DNA of 64,000 nt from Streptomyces sp. NBC_01689 (GTDB lineage Bacteria > Actinomycetota > Actinomycetes > Streptomycetales > Streptomycetaceae). Position numbers and translations under genes: made by a program. Numbering within the stretch: position 1 is the first letter of the stretch; every line of letters begins with the position of its first letter. Below, piece after piece: positions 45,161-54,307 of this stretch. The stretch spans positions 7,192,001-7,256,000 of the forward strand of contig NZ_CP109592.1 in assembly GCF_036250675.1 (NCBI RefSeq), read 5' to 3'. The notes below the pieces were generated by a model. That model had not been told where the DNA came from. It saw only the letters and a program-made list of their open reading frames with translations, and made no database searches.

Positions 45161-46008
45161 TTCACGGCTCCCAGTGAGAGGCCCTGGACCAGCTTGTCCT
45201 GGGCGGCGAACCCCGCGGCGAGCACCGGCAGGGAGATGACGAGCGACGCGGCGCACACCTTGGCCAGGAAGAGGCCCTGGCTGGTGATGAATCCCGTCAG
45301 GAAGACGGGGGCGGTCTCCGCGACCACGCCCGTCAGGACCCGTGCGAACAGCAGCTCGTTCCAGCTGAAGATGAAGCAGATGAGGGCCGTGGCGGCGATG
45401 CCCGGCAGGGCGATGGGGGCCACCACCCGGGCCAGGATCGTGGGCAGGCGCGCGCCGTCGATCTGGGCCGCCTCGATCACCGCCACCGGCACCTCGGCGA
45501 GGAAGGACTGCATCATCCACACCGCGATCGGCAGGTTCATCGAGGTGTAGAGGATGACCAGGAGCCAGATGTTGTCGAGCATCCCGGCGTTCTTCGCGAA
45601 CAGGTAGATGGGCAGCAGGCCCGCCACCACCGGCAGCATCTTCGTCGACAGGAAGAAGAACAGGACGTCCGTCCACTTCCTCACCGGCCGGACGGAGAGC
45701 GCGTAGGCCGCGGGCAGGGCCAGGAGCAGGACGCACAGGGTGGAGGAGACGGACGCCACGAGCGAGTTGACCAGTGAGGGCCAGGGGCTCGCGCCGCCGC
45801 CCGTGCCGAAGAAGTCGCGGTAGCCGTCCAGGGTGAGGGCGGCGCCGAAGGACGGCGGGTTGGTCGCCGCGTCCGCCTCCGAGTGGAACGACGTCAGGGC
45901 CATCCAGGCGATGGGCAGGAAGAACAGCACACCCAGTACCCAGGCCAGCAGGCCCAGGCCCGTTCCCCGGGCGCGCCGGGGACGTACGCGGATCGTGGTG
46001 GTGCTCAT
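45157..46008 (-). CDS. Carbohydrate ABC transporter permease (MalG type)
   Basis: The 283-residue inner-membrane protein has six helices and the EAA loop AVIEAAQIDGARLPTILARVVAPIALPG that contacts the ATPase. It overlaps the second permease gene and the dehydrogenase gene by 4 bp on either side. Confidence 0.93.
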   Translation of the reverse strand: MSTTTIRVRPRRARGTGLGLLAWVLGVLFFLPIAWMALTSFHSEADAATNPPSFGAALTLDGYRDFFGTGGGASPWPSLVNSLVASVSSTLCVLLLALPAAYALSVRPVRKWTDVLFFFLSTKMLPVVAGLLPIYLFAKNAGMLDNIWLLVILYTSMNLPIAVWMMQSFLAEVPVAVIEAAQIDGARLPTILARVVAPIALPGIAATALICFIFSWNELLFARVLTGVVAETAPVFLTGFITSQGLFLAKVCAASLVISLPVLAAGFAAQDKLVQGLSLGAVK

Positions 46009-46943
46009 GCGCGGGACACCTCCTCGCGGAACAGGGACGAGACCACGCGCAGCGCGAAGGTCGCGATGATGATCGAGCCGATGACGACCAGGACCCCGGC
46101 GGCCGAGGCCAGACCGTTCTCGTGGGCCTGGTAGAAGCTCTGGTAGACGGTGTAGGGCAGGTTGGCGGTGCCGAGTCCGCCGGAGGTGATCGTGAAGACG
46201 GCGTCGAAGTTCTGCACGATGTAGATCGAGCCGAGCAGCGCGCCGAGTTCGAGGTAGCGGCGCAGGTGCGGGAGCGTGAGGTGGCGGAAGACCTGCCAGT
46301 CGCTCGCGCCGTCCACCCGGGCGGCCTCGATCTGCTGCTGGTCACGGCTCTGCAGGCCGGCCAGCAGGATCAGCATCATGAAGGGCGTCCACTGCCAGAC
46401 GAGGCAGGCCTCGACCGCCAGCAGCGGCGTGTTCGAGATCCAGTCCGGCTGGGGTCCGCCCACATAGTGCAAGAGCCCGTTGAGAAGGCCGTACTCAGGG
46501 TTGTAGAGCACATGTTTCCAGAGCAGGGCCGCGGCGACCGGGACCACCAGGAACGGCGCGATCAGGAGCGTACGGACCACCCCGCGCCCGCGGAACCTGC
46601 GGTCCAGGAGCAGGGCGAGGGCGAGGCCGAGGATCAGGCTGACCAGGACCACGGCCGCCGTCAGGAGGACCGTCGTCCAGACCGAGTGGCGCAGGTCGGG
46701 ATCGGTGAGCACGTCCGAGTAGTTGGACAGGCCGGTGAAGTGCCGGGCCTTCGGATAGAGGGAGTTCCAGTCGAAGAAGGAGATCACCAGCGTGGCCACG
46801 AACGGGAGCTGGGTCACGGCGATCATGAAGATCAGGGCGGGGAGCAGTGGGGCGCGGGTGGCCCAGGCGCGCAGGCGGCCGGAGGGCGGCCGGGCGGCGC
46901 GGACGGGAGCGGTGGCCAGGGGGGCTGTCGTCGTGGCGGTCAT
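46005..46943 (-). CDS. Carbohydrate ABC transporter permease (MalF type)
   Basis: The 312-residue inner-membrane protein has six helices and the EAA loop QQIEAARVDGASDWQVFRHLTLPHLRRY. It forms the translocation pore with the MalG-type permease. ATG 46943 overlaps the substrate-binding protein stop. Confidence 0.93.
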   Translation of the reverse strand: MTATTTAPLATAPVRAARPPSGRLRAWATRAPLLPALIFMIAVTQLPFVATLVISFFDWNSLYPKARHFTGLSNYSDVLTDPDLRHSVWTTVLLTAAVVLVSLILGLALALLLDRRFRGRGVVRTLLIAPFLVVPVAAALLWKHVLYNPEYGLLNGLLHYVGGPQPDWISNTPLLAVEACLVWQWTPFMMLILLAGLQSRDQQQIEAARVDGASDWQVFRHLTLPHLRRYLELGALLGSIYIVQNFDAVFTITSGGLGTANLPYTVYQSFYQAHENGLASAAGVLVVIGSIIIATFALRVVSSLFREEVSRA

Positions 46944-48310
46944 CGTCCCTCGTACTCCTTGGAGATCTTCTCGGCGAGTTTCTGGGACTTCTTGAGGGCC
47001 GAGTCGACGGACTGGCGTCCGGCGATGGCCGCGCTGATCTCCTGCGAGACCTTGGTGCCGAGGTCGGTGAACTCGGGGATGCCGACGAACTGGATGCCGG
47101 GCGCGGGGCGCGGCTGGACTCCCGGATCGCGCGGGCGGGCCCCCTCGATGGCCGCGCGGGTCATCTCCTGGAAGGCCGAGGCCTCCTTGGTGTACGCGGC
47201 GTTGGTGTAGGTCGAGGCGCGTTTGCCGGCCGGCACGTTGGACCAGCCGATGGTGTCCCCGACCAGCTGCTCGTACTGCTTGCTGGAGGCCCAGGAGATG
47301 AACTTCCAGGCCTTGTCGGAGTTGTGGGAGGCCTTCTGGAGGCCCCAGGCCCAGGTGTAGAGCCAGCCGGAGGACTTGGTCTTCTCCACCGGGGCGGGGA
47401 CGTAGCCCATCTTGCCCTTGACCGGGGAGTCGGACGCCTCCAGGGAGCCGGCCGCGGAGGTGGCGTCGTACCACATGGCGACCTTGCCCTGGGTGATGTT
47501 GTTGAGGCATTCGGCGAAGCCGGACTGGGCGGCGCCGGACTCGCCGTGCTCGCGGACGAGGTCCACGTAGAACTTCGTCGCCTTCACGAACTCGGGCGAG
47601 TCGAGGCGGGCCTTCCAGTCCTTGTCGAACCAGGTGCCGCCGAAGGTGTTGACGACGGTGGTCAGCGGGGCCATCAGCTCGCCCCAGCCGGGCAGTCCGC
47701 GCAGGCAGATGCCCTTCATGCCGGACTCGGCGCCGTCCGCCTCGGCGGCCAGCTCCGCCACCTGGTCCCAGGTGGGGTGCGCGGGCATCGTCAGCCCCTT
47801 CGCGGCGAACACGTCCTTGCGGTACATCAGGAAGGACGACTCGCCGTAGAAGGGCTGACCGTAGAGCTTGCCGTCGGCGGCCGTCAGGGACTGCCGCATG
47901 GGCGCGAGGATGTCCTGTTCGTCGTAGCCGCTGTCCTCGCGGACGTAGGAGTCCATCTCGTGCAGCCAGCCGTTCCTGGCGTAGATCGGTATCTCGTAGT
48001 TGGACAGGGTGGCCACGTCGTACTGGCCGGCCTGGTTGGCGAAGTCCTGGCTGATCTTGTCGCGGACGTCGTTCTCCGGCAGCACGGTGAAGTTCACCTT
48101 GATGCCGGTCTCCTTGGTGAAGTGGGCCTTGGTGAGTTTCTGCAGCTCCACCATCTGCGGGTTGTTGACCATCAGGACGTTGACGGAGTCGCCGCCGGAG
48201 CCCGCCCCGCCCGCTCCGGTCCAACACCCGGAGAGGAGCGGGGTGAGCAGCGTCCCTGCGGCGACCGCGGCGAACAGTGCGCGCGGCCTCCGTCGGCTCG
48301 GGGTTCGCAT
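46940..48310 (-). CDS. Sugar/polyol ABC substrate-binding lipoprotein
   Basis: The 456-residue protein has an Arg-rich start and a lipobox LLSGC with lipidated C29, so it is anchored outside the membrane. The mature part is a type 1 (cluster B) extracellular solute-binding protein with KVNFTVLPENDVRDKISQDFANQAGQYDVATLSNYEIP and GLPGWGELMAPLTTVVNTFGGTWFD. Sorbitol/mannitol binders resemble this, consistent with the dehydrogenase in the operon. AGGAG lies before the ATG. No ATPase gene is in the operon. Confidence 0.92.
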   Translation of the reverse strand: MRTPSRRRPRALFAAVAAGTLLTPLLSGCWTGAGGAGSGGDSVNVLMVNNPQMVELQKLTKAHFTKETGIKVNFTVLPENDVRDKISQDFANQAGQYDVATLSNYEIPIYARNGWLHEMDSYVREDSGYDEQDILAPMRQSLTAADGKLYGQPFYGESSFLMYRKDVFAAKGLTMPAHPTWDQVAELAAEADGAESGMKGICLRGLPGWGELMAPLTTVVNTFGGTWFDKDWKARLDSPEFVKATKFYVDLVREHGESGAAQSGFAECLNNITQGKVAMWYDATSAAGSLEASDSPVKGKMGYVPAPVEKTKSSGWLYTWAWGLQKASHNSDKAWKFISWASSKQYEQLVGDTIGWSNVPAGKRASTYTNAAYTKEASAFQEMTRAAIEGARPRDPGVQPRPAPGIQFVGIPEFTDLGTKVSQEISAAIAGRQSVDSALKKSQKLAEKISKEYEGR

Positions 48311-48362
48311 GGATCACTCCTGGACATATAGGGAGATAAGGGGTGTTGCCGGGTACGGGGTG

Positions 48363-48500
48363 CCTCTGGGGAGGGTGACCGGGGTGCGTGGGGGTGACGG
48401 GGGTGAGGCGGGTGGGGGGCGAGAGCGGTGACGGGGGGAAGGCGGGTGGCGGCGGGAGCGGTGACGGGGGACGTCGGGGGTGGTGCGGGAGGGTGTCCGG
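48363..48500. repeat. G-rich low-complexity tract with direct repeats
   Basis: The plus strand is nearly free of A/T for about 140 bp and repeats GAGCGGTGACGGGGG at 48423-48437 and 48456-48470, with related copies before. It lies between the DeoR gene and the binding-protein gene, so it is C-rich on the transcribed strand's coding side. Confidence 0.55.
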
Positions 48501-48504
48501 TGGT

Positions 48505-49266
48505 TCAGACGCGTATGACCTGGGGTCCCTGCAAGGTGTAGCGATGGGCCTCGGCCGTCGGGAGCAGGGTGCTCGTGACGATCGCCTCCAGGGCGGTGAT
48601 CTCCGCGAAGCGGCAGAAGCTGACCGCCCCGAACTTGGTGTGCACACCGGCGAAGACGGTGCGCCGGGAGGCCCGGATCGCCTGGGCCTTGACCTCGCTG
48701 ACCGCCGGGTCGGGGGTGGTGAGGCCGTGTTCGCGGGAGATGCCGTTGGCGCCGATGTAGGCGAGGTCGATGACGAAGCCGGCCAGCATCTTCGTCGTCC
48801 AGTGGTCCACGGTGGCCAGGGTGCCGGGGCGTACCCGGCCGCCGAGCAGCAGGACGCTGGTGTTGTCCGCCTCGGCGAGCGCGCCCGCGGTGGCGAGGGA
48901 CGCGGTGACGACGGTCAGCGGCCGGTCGTGGGGCAGGGCCTCGGCGATGAGCTGGGGGGTGAAGCCCTCGTCGACGAAGACGGTCTCGGCGTCGCCGAGC
49001 AGTTCGGCCGCGGCGGCCGCGATCCGGCGCTTCTCGGGTACGTGACTGGTGGCGCGGAAGGCGAGCGTCGTCTCGAATCCGGCGCTCTCGACGGGATAGG
49101 CGCCGCCGTGGGTGCGGCGGACCAGACCGTGGTCCTCCAGGGCGCGCAGGTCGCGTCGTACGGTCTCCTTGGCGACGCCCAGTTCGGCGGCGAGCGCGGT
49201 GACGTCGACCGATCCCGTGCGGCGGGCGGCCCGCACGATCTCCCGCTGACGTTCTTCCGCGCTCAT
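48505..49266 (-). CDS. DeoR-family transcriptional regulator
   Basis: The 253-residue repressor has the DeoR helix-turn-helix VTALAAELGVAKETVRRDLRALEDHGLVRRTHGGA near the N-terminus and a sugar-phosphate-isomerase-like effector domain (VFVDEGFTPQLIAEALP, TNKT-like VKAQAIRASRRTVFAGVHTKFG). It sits directly upstream of the ABC/dehydrogenase operon on the same strand and probably controls it in response to a sugar phosphate. A GTG three codons earlier is an alternative start. Confidence 0.93.
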   Translation of the reverse strand: MSAEERQREIVRAARRTGSVDVTALAAELGVAKETVRRDLRALEDHGLVRRTHGGAYPVESAGFETTLAFRATSHVPEKRRIAAAAAELLGDAETVFVDEGFTPQLIAEALPHDRPLTVVTASLATAGALAEADNTSVLLLGGRVRPGTLATVDHWTTKMLAGFVIDLAYIGANGISREHGLTTPDPAVSEVKAQAIRASRRTVFAGVHTKFGAVSFCRFAEITALEAIVTSTLLPTAEAHRYTLQGPQVIRV

Positions 49267-49546
49267 GGCCGGCACCCGCTTCCCGCGTCCTGTCCTCGCT
49301 GCCCGTTCGGGCCCGGTCGGGCCTTGGAGGAAGTTCTACAGCGGGCACGCGGCACTGACCAGGCCTGTTGCACGCCCGATGATGCCCGGCTGCGCCCGTT
49401 CGGCGGCGCGGGGGAGCGCGCCGGACCTGGGACGGAGCCGGTGCGGGGGTGGGATCGGGCAGTGTTCGTGCCCGAACCCGGCGGCGGGCGGGCCCGTTCG
49501 GTGCCCGCCCGCCGTGTGGTGTCCGTGTGGTGTCCGTGCCGTGCCG

Positions 49547-50371
49547 TCAGTACGGCCAGATCGGCGGGTGGGTGGTGAAGTGGCCGCCCAGGTGGGCGTG
49601 GTCGGGATTGTCCGGGTCGAGCTCTCCCTGTTCGGCGATGAGCTTCGCCGCGTACGGCTCCGAGTCGTCCCGCGGCTCGTAGCCCAGCGCCCGTGCCGAC
49701 GAGAGGTCCCACCACAGACGGGTGTTGGCGGACGAGCCGTAGACGACCGTGTGGCCCACGTGTTCCGCGGTGAGCGCCGCGTGGAAGAGGCGGGCACCGT
49801 CCTCGGGGCTCATCCACACCGAGAGCATGCGCACGCTGGTGGGCTCCGCGAAGCAGGACCCGATGCGGACCGAGACGGTCTCCAGGCCGTGCTTGTCCCA
49901 GTAGAACTGGGCCAGGTCCTCGCCGAACGACTTCGACAGGCCGTAGAAGGTGTCCGGCCGGCGGGGGGTGTCGACGGGGATCAGGGAGTCCTCGTCGAAG
50001 GGCGCGTCCCCCGTCGGGCGCGGGGTGAAGCCGACCGCGTGGTTGGAGGAGGCGAAGACGACGCGTCGTACGCCTTCCTCGCGCGCCGCCTCGTACAGGT
50101 TGTAGGTCCCCTCGATGTTGGCCCTGAGGATCTTGTCGAAGGAGGCTTCCAGGGAGATGCCCGCGAGGTGGACGATCGCGTCGACACCGCGGACCGCCTC
50201 GCGCAGCGCGGCCCGGTCGGCGAGGTCCGCGGTGATCGCGTCCGGTTCGCCCTCGACCGGGAGCATGTCGAGCAGGCGCAGCCGGTGGCCGTGCTGCGGC
50301 AGCAGCCCCCGCATCAGGGTGCCGAGTCCGCCGGCGGCGCCGGTGAGCAGAACGGTGCGGGGAGCGGGCAT
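49547..50371 (-). CDS. udh: Uronate dehydrogenase (SDR family)
   Basis: The 274-residue extended short-chain dehydrogenase has TGAAGGLG (10-17) for NAD and the YxxxK pair Y143/K147 in TFYGLSKSFGE. ILRANIEGTYNLYEAAREEGVRRVVFASSNHAVGF is highly like known uronate dehydrogenases, which oxidise glucuronate or galacturonate to aldarolactone. It is divergent from a 5-dehydro-4-deoxyglucarate dehydratase gene, a later step of the same oxidative pathway. Confidence 0.87.
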   Translation of the reverse strand: MPAPRTVLLTGAAGGLGTLMRGLLPQHGHRLRLLDMLPVEGEPDAITADLADRAALREAVRGVDAIVHLAGISLEASFDKILRANIEGTYNLYEAAREEGVRRVVFASSNHAVGFTPRPTGDAPFDEDSLIPVDTPRRPDTFYGLSKSFGEDLAQFYWDKHGLETVSVRIGSCFAEPTSVRMLSVWMSPEDGARLFHAALTAEHVGHTVVYGSSANTRLWWDLSSARALGYEPRDDSEPYAAKLIAEQGELDPDNPDHAHLGGHFTTHPPIWPY

Positions 50372-50400
50372 GCGGGTCTCTCCTCAGGGCCACGCGAGCG

Positions 50401-50464
50401 GCCGTATGCTTGTACGGCATTCACATCCTTGGACACGCTAAGGATCGTCGACCCGCCGAGTCAA
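50401..50464 (-). promoter_or_regulatory. udh promoter with palindromes
   Basis: Read on the minus strand, TTGACT (50464-50459) and TAGCGT (50440-50435) are 18 bp apart. ATCCTT-N9-AAGGAT (50425-50445) covers the -10. GCCGTA-N6-TACGGC (50401-50418) follows. Both palindromes are operator candidates. Confidence 0.55.
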
Positions 50465-50513
50465 GTGTCGCGCGGAGGCGGTCAATCCGCTGCCGTGTTG
50501 CGGGTTTGCGTGC

Positions 50514-50581
50514 TTGACCGGCCCCGAGGTCGCGCTTTAGCGTGGTCGCGTTCAGAAATATGGACGTGGATCAGAAACATG
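50514..50581 (+). promoter_or_regulatory. kdgD promoter and direct-repeat operator candidate
   Basis: TTGACC (50514-50519) and TAGCGT (50538-50543) are 18 bp apart, matching the divergent udh promoter. TCAGAAATATG (50552-50562) and TCAGAAACATG (50571-50581) are 19-bp-spaced direct repeats just downstream of the expected start. Confidence 0.55.
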
Positions 50582-50624
50582 CACCCGCTGTTGTGTGCGT
50601 GAGCACCTGCCTCAGGGAGAGTCC

Positions 50625-51578
50625 GTGACGTCAGCCCCCCTTGCCGCTCGGCTCAGCATCCCCAGCGGGCCGCTGTTCTTCCCCGTCACGGCGTTCGGCC
50701 CCGACGGCGCCCTCGACCTCGACGTCTACCGCGAGCACGTACGGCGTGGTGTGGAGGCCGGAGCGGCCGCGGTCTTCGCCTGCTGCGGCACCGGCGAGTT
50801 CCACGCGCTCGCGCCCGAGGAGTTCCAGGAGTGCGTGCGGGCGGCCGTGGAGGAGACGGCCGGACGCGTGCCGGTCGTCGCGGGCGCCGGGTACGGGACC
50901 GCGCTCGCCGTACGGTTCGCGCGGCTCGCCGAGGAGGCCGGCGCCGACGGCCTGCTCGCGATGCCGCCCTACCTGGTGGTCGCGGGACAGGAGGGGCTGC
51001 TGCGCCACTACCGGGAACTGGCCGCCGCCACCTCGCTGGACATCGTCGTGTACCAGCGCGACAACGCCGTGTTCACCCCCGCGACCGTGGTCGAACTGGC
51101 CCGGACCGAGGGGATCATCGGCTTCAAGGACGGGCTGGGCGACCTGGACCTGATGCAGCGCGTCGTCAGCGCGGTGCGCAGCGAGGTCCCCGGGGACTTC
51201 CTCTACTTCAACGGGCTGCCCACCGCGGAACTGACGGGACTCGCCTACCGGGGCATCGGCATCACGCTCTACTCCTCGGCGGTCTTCTGCTTCGCGCCCG
51301 AGATCGCGCTCGCCTTCCATGCCGCGCTGAACGCCGGGTCCGACGACATGGCGAACCGGCTGCTGGACGGGTTCTACCGGCCGTTCGTCGATCTGCGGTC
51401 ACAGGGGCGCGGTTACGCCGTGGCGCTGGTCAAGGCGGGAGTACGGCTGCGCGGACTGGACGTCGGGGAGGTGCGGCCGCCCCTGCACGAGCCCACCCCG
51501 GACCATGTGAAGCAACTCGCCGAGCTGGTCGAGCGCGGGTACGCGCTGCTGGAACCGGCCGAGGGGGAGGCCCTGTGA
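50625..51578 (+). CDS. kdgD: 5-dehydro-4-deoxyglucarate dehydratase
   Basis: The 317-residue DapA-family enzyme converts 5-dehydro-4-deoxyglucarate to 2-oxoglutarate semialdehyde with loss of CO2 and water. SGPLFFPVTAF at the start, CCGTGEFHALAPEEF, Tyr in VVYQRDNAVFT, and Schiff-base K168 in IIGFKDGLGDLDLM are typical of KdgD. The GTG at 50625 follows AGGGAGA. It is divergent from uronate dehydrogenase and overlaps the unknown gene by 4 bp. Confidence 0.9.
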   Translation: MTSAPLAARLSIPSGPLFFPVTAFGPDGALDLDVYREHVRRGVEAGAAAVFACCGTGEFHALAPEEFQECVRAAVEETAGRVPVVAGAGYGTALAVRFARLAEEAGADGLLAMPPYLVVAGQEGLLRHYRELAAATSLDIVVYQRDNAVFTPATVVELARTEGIIGFKDGLGDLDLMQRVVSAVRSEVPGDFLYFNGLPTAELTGLAYRGIGITLYSSAVFCFAPEIALAFHAALNAGSDDMANRLLDGFYRPFVDLRSQGRGYAVALVKAGVRLRGLDVGEVRPPLHEPTPDHVKQLAELVERGYALLEPAEGEAL

Positions 51579-52747
51579 AGGCGTCGGCGTTCGTCTACCC
51601 GTGGGACGTCGTCGGGGACCCGGCGGCCGCCGGGCGGATCGCCGGGCTCGGGGTACGGCAGGCGACGCTCGCCTCCGCGTACCACTCCACCCGCGCGCTG
51701 ACCCCCCGTCACCCCCGCCACCGCGTCGTGACGGCGTCGCACGCGGCCGTCCTGTACCCGGTGGACGGCGCCCGCTGGGCCGGCCGCGCGCTGCGGCCCT
51801 ACGAGGCCGGGGACTGGGCGCCCGGGGACGCGTACGGGACGGCGGCCGCCGCGCTCGCCGAGGCCGGTCTCGACGTCCACACCTGGGTCGTCCTCGCGCA
51901 CAACTCCCGTCTGGGGGACGAACATCCGGACACGTCCGTCGTCAACGCGTACGGGGACCGGTACGGATGGGCGCCGTGCGTCGCGCAGGCCGCCACTCGG
52001 GAGTACCTCGTCGACCTCGCGGTGGAGGCGGCGGTGCGGCCCGGGGCGCGGGGCACGGAGCTGGAGTCGCTCGGCTGGTACGGGCTGGCACACCTGCACG
52101 CGCACGACAAGATCGGCGGAGTGGGACTCGGGGACGCCGGGCAGTACCTGATGTCCCTGTGCTTCTGCCCCGCGTGCCGGGACGGGTACACGGCCCATGG
52201 GCTCGACGGCGGGCAGGTGGCGACCGCCGTCCGGGAGGCGCTGGAGCCCGTGTGGCGGGGAGCCGCGCCGTCGGACGGCGGCTGGCCGGCGATCGAGAAG
52301 CTGCTCGGGAGCGAGGTGGCGGGCGCGACCCGCGCCTGGCGCGACACGGTGGCCCGCACGCTCCAGGAGACCGCGGTCGCGGCGGTACGGGCGGCGGCAC
52401 CCGAGGGATTCCAGGTGCTGCTGCACGCCGATCCCGTGTCGTTCCACTGCGGGGCGAACGCCGGGGTCGATCCCGCGCACATCCTCTCCGTGGCGGACGG
52501 GGTGGTCGTGCCGTGCACCGGCGGCCCGGAGCTGCTGGCGCCGTTCGCCGAACAGGGACGGGACGAGGCCGTACTGGCCGCCAACTTCACGGTCGTGTCG
52601 GGCATGGGCGGCAGTCCGGCGACCCTCGCGGAGGACGCGGTCCGGGCGGCCTCGCTGGGGGCGGGGGAGCTGCGGCTGTACCACGCGGGACTGGCTTCGG
52701 AGGGCGATCTGGAGGCGGTGAGAGGGGCGCTGGAGAGCGTGTCCTGA
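51575..52747 (+). CDS. Unknown protein coupled to kdgD
   Basis: The 390-residue soluble protein begins MKASAFVYPWDVVGDPAAAGRIAGLGVRQATLAS. It has a central SLCFCPACRDGY motif (C196, C198, C201). An alternating pattern such as HTWVVLAHNSRLG, ESLGWYGLAHLHAHDK, VLLHADPVSF and ELRLYHAGLAS suggests a TIM-barrel with aromatic and acidic loop residues, somewhat like putative glycoside-hydrolase-type proteins. I do not recognise a characterised family. The GTGA overlap with kdgD ties it to uronate use. Confidence 0.8.
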   Translation: MKASAFVYPWDVVGDPAAAGRIAGLGVRQATLASAYHSTRALTPRHPRHRVVTASHAAVLYPVDGARWAGRALRPYEAGDWAPGDAYGTAAAALAEAGLDVHTWVVLAHNSRLGDEHPDTSVVNAYGDRYGWAPCVAQAATREYLVDLAVEAAVRPGARGTELESLGWYGLAHLHAHDKIGGVGLGDAGQYLMSLCFCPACRDGYTAHGLDGGQVATAVREALEPVWRGAAPSDGGWPAIEKLLGSEVAGATRAWRDTVARTLQETAVAAVRAAAPEGFQVLLHADPVSFHCGANAGVDPAHILSVADGVVVPCTGGPELLAPFAEQGRDEAVLAANFTVVSGMGGSPATLAEDAVRAASLGAGELRLYHAGLASEGDLEAVRGALESVS

Positions 52748-52959
52748 GGGGGCGCTCCGGGTACGGCGGGTGAAGGGCGGGGGCTGGGGTCTTCGGGGTC
52801 TTCAGGGTGTCCGGGGTGTTCGGGTGCGGGCGGGCGGGGGCTGCTCGCGGCGTTCCCCGTGCCCCTCGGGTGGACGGGGACTGTTCGACGGGTGCGGGCG
52901 CGCGAGGGCGAGGCCGTTCAGGCCGGTGCGGGGGCTCGGCCGGGGAGGCGTCGGCGGGG

Positions 52960-54135
52960 TCAGGGCCGGGACAGCAGCGGCCGGAGCGTCAGCAGGCGGG
53001 CGAGCGCCAGCACCGGGAGCAGCAGGCGATAGCCGACCAGCTCGCCCACCCCCGCGCCGACCACGAGACCCACCGCGTTCGGCGCGAACATCAGCGTGTT
53101 CGCGGCGGCGGCGGTACGCCCGAGCAGCGGCCCCGGAGTCCGGCGCTGCAGCGCCGTGTACGCGGCGATCAGCACACACGGAAGCCCGGCCCCGATCGCG
53201 GCACTGCACACCAGGGCCATCCCGTCGGACGTCACCACGCGCGCCCCCACGCCCACCGCCGTCAGAGCGATCCCGTACGCGGCGAAACGGCGTTCCCCCA
53301 GCCGCCGCAGCAGCGGACCCGAGACCAGGCCGATCAGCACCGACCCGGCGCCCTGGACGGCGTAGAGGAGCCCGGCGTACGCGGGGGAGTGGCCCAGCCC
53401 CTCGACGACGGCGTAGATCAGGGCGCCGTTGAGACCCGCGAAGAGCATCGTCGTACCGCCGGCCAGGACCAGCGGCCTCAGTTCCGGGTGCCCCAGGAGG
53501 TACCGCACGCCCGCGGCCGTCCGGGACCGCCGGGCCGCGGCGTCCGGGGCGGGCGGCTGCTCCCGGACCCGCAGCAGCGCGCACCCCCCGGCCGCCAGCA
53601 CGAACGTCACCGCGTCGAGGAGGGCGACCCGCGCGCCGCCGTACGCCGCGTACAGGGCCGCCCCGGCCGGCGGCGCCAGCAGTTTCATGCCCTCGTTCGC
53701 CGCCGTCCGCAGCCCGTTGAAGTCACCGAGGAGGTTCCGGTCGACCACCGCGGCCACCAGCGCGGACTCGGCGGCGTCGTGGACGACACCCGCCGCGCCG
53801 TACACTAGGAGCACCGTGAACAGGATCCACAGCCGGTCCGGGGCGTCCACCGCGAGCAGGGCCGGCAGGAGCACCGCCGGCACGAGGTTCGCGCCGATCA
53901 GCAGGGGCCGGCGGCGGGAGCGGTCCGCGAGGGTGCCCAGGAGGGGGCCGACGAGCGTGGGTGCCCAGAGCACGAACACGCACAGGGCCGCCAGGCCGTT
54001 CGAGCCCGTCAGGTCCTTGACCCAGACGCCCGACACCAGCCACATCGCCGACGAGCCGAAGCCGGAGACCACGACCGCGCCCAGATACACACCCGCATCG
54101 CGGTCCCGCAGCACCCGTGTCACTGTCCATGTCAT
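52960..54135 (-). CDS. MFS transporter
   Basis: The 391-residue membrane protein has about 12 helices. The motif-A-like GTLADRSRRRPLLIGANLV and the late LQRRTPGPLLGRTAAAANTLMF are like the MFS_3/enterobactin-exporter group. The substrate is unknown. ATG 54135 is preferred over one 26 codons upstream because those residues are Pro/Gly-rich and not membrane-like. A G-rich stretch (52748-52959) without genes separates it from the gene at 51575. Confidence 0.87.
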   Translation of the reverse strand: MTWTVTRVLRDRDAGVYLGAVVVSGFGSSAMWLVSGVWVKDLTGSNGLAALCVFVLWAPTLVGPLLGTLADRSRRRPLLIGANLVPAVLLPALLAVDAPDRLWILFTVLLVYGAAGVVHDAAESALVAAVVDRNLLGDFNGLRTAANEGMKLLAPPAGAALYAAYGGARVALLDAVTFVLAAGGCALLRVREQPPAPDAAARRSRTAAGVRYLLGHPELRPLVLAGGTTMLFAGLNGALIYAVVEGLGHSPAYAGLLYAVQGAGSVLIGLVSGPLLRRLGERRFAAYGIALTAVGVGARVVTSDGMALVCSAAIGAGLPCVLIAAYTALQRRTPGPLLGRTAAAANTLMFAPNAVGLVVGAGVGELVGYRLLLPVLALARLLTLRPLLSRP

Positions 54136-54307
54136 GGCAGGTGATCGTGGTCCTAAGGAGGGCCCGGGGGGATCGGGAAGGTGCCCTATACCGACGTGCT
54201 CCGCCGGGCCCACCGGCTTGCGGGCGCCGCGCCGATGAGTTCTCCGCGTGTGCCCGGTCTACCCCGGGAGCGGACTCCGTGAGGATCCGGAACCTGAGGA
54301 GCAGCCG

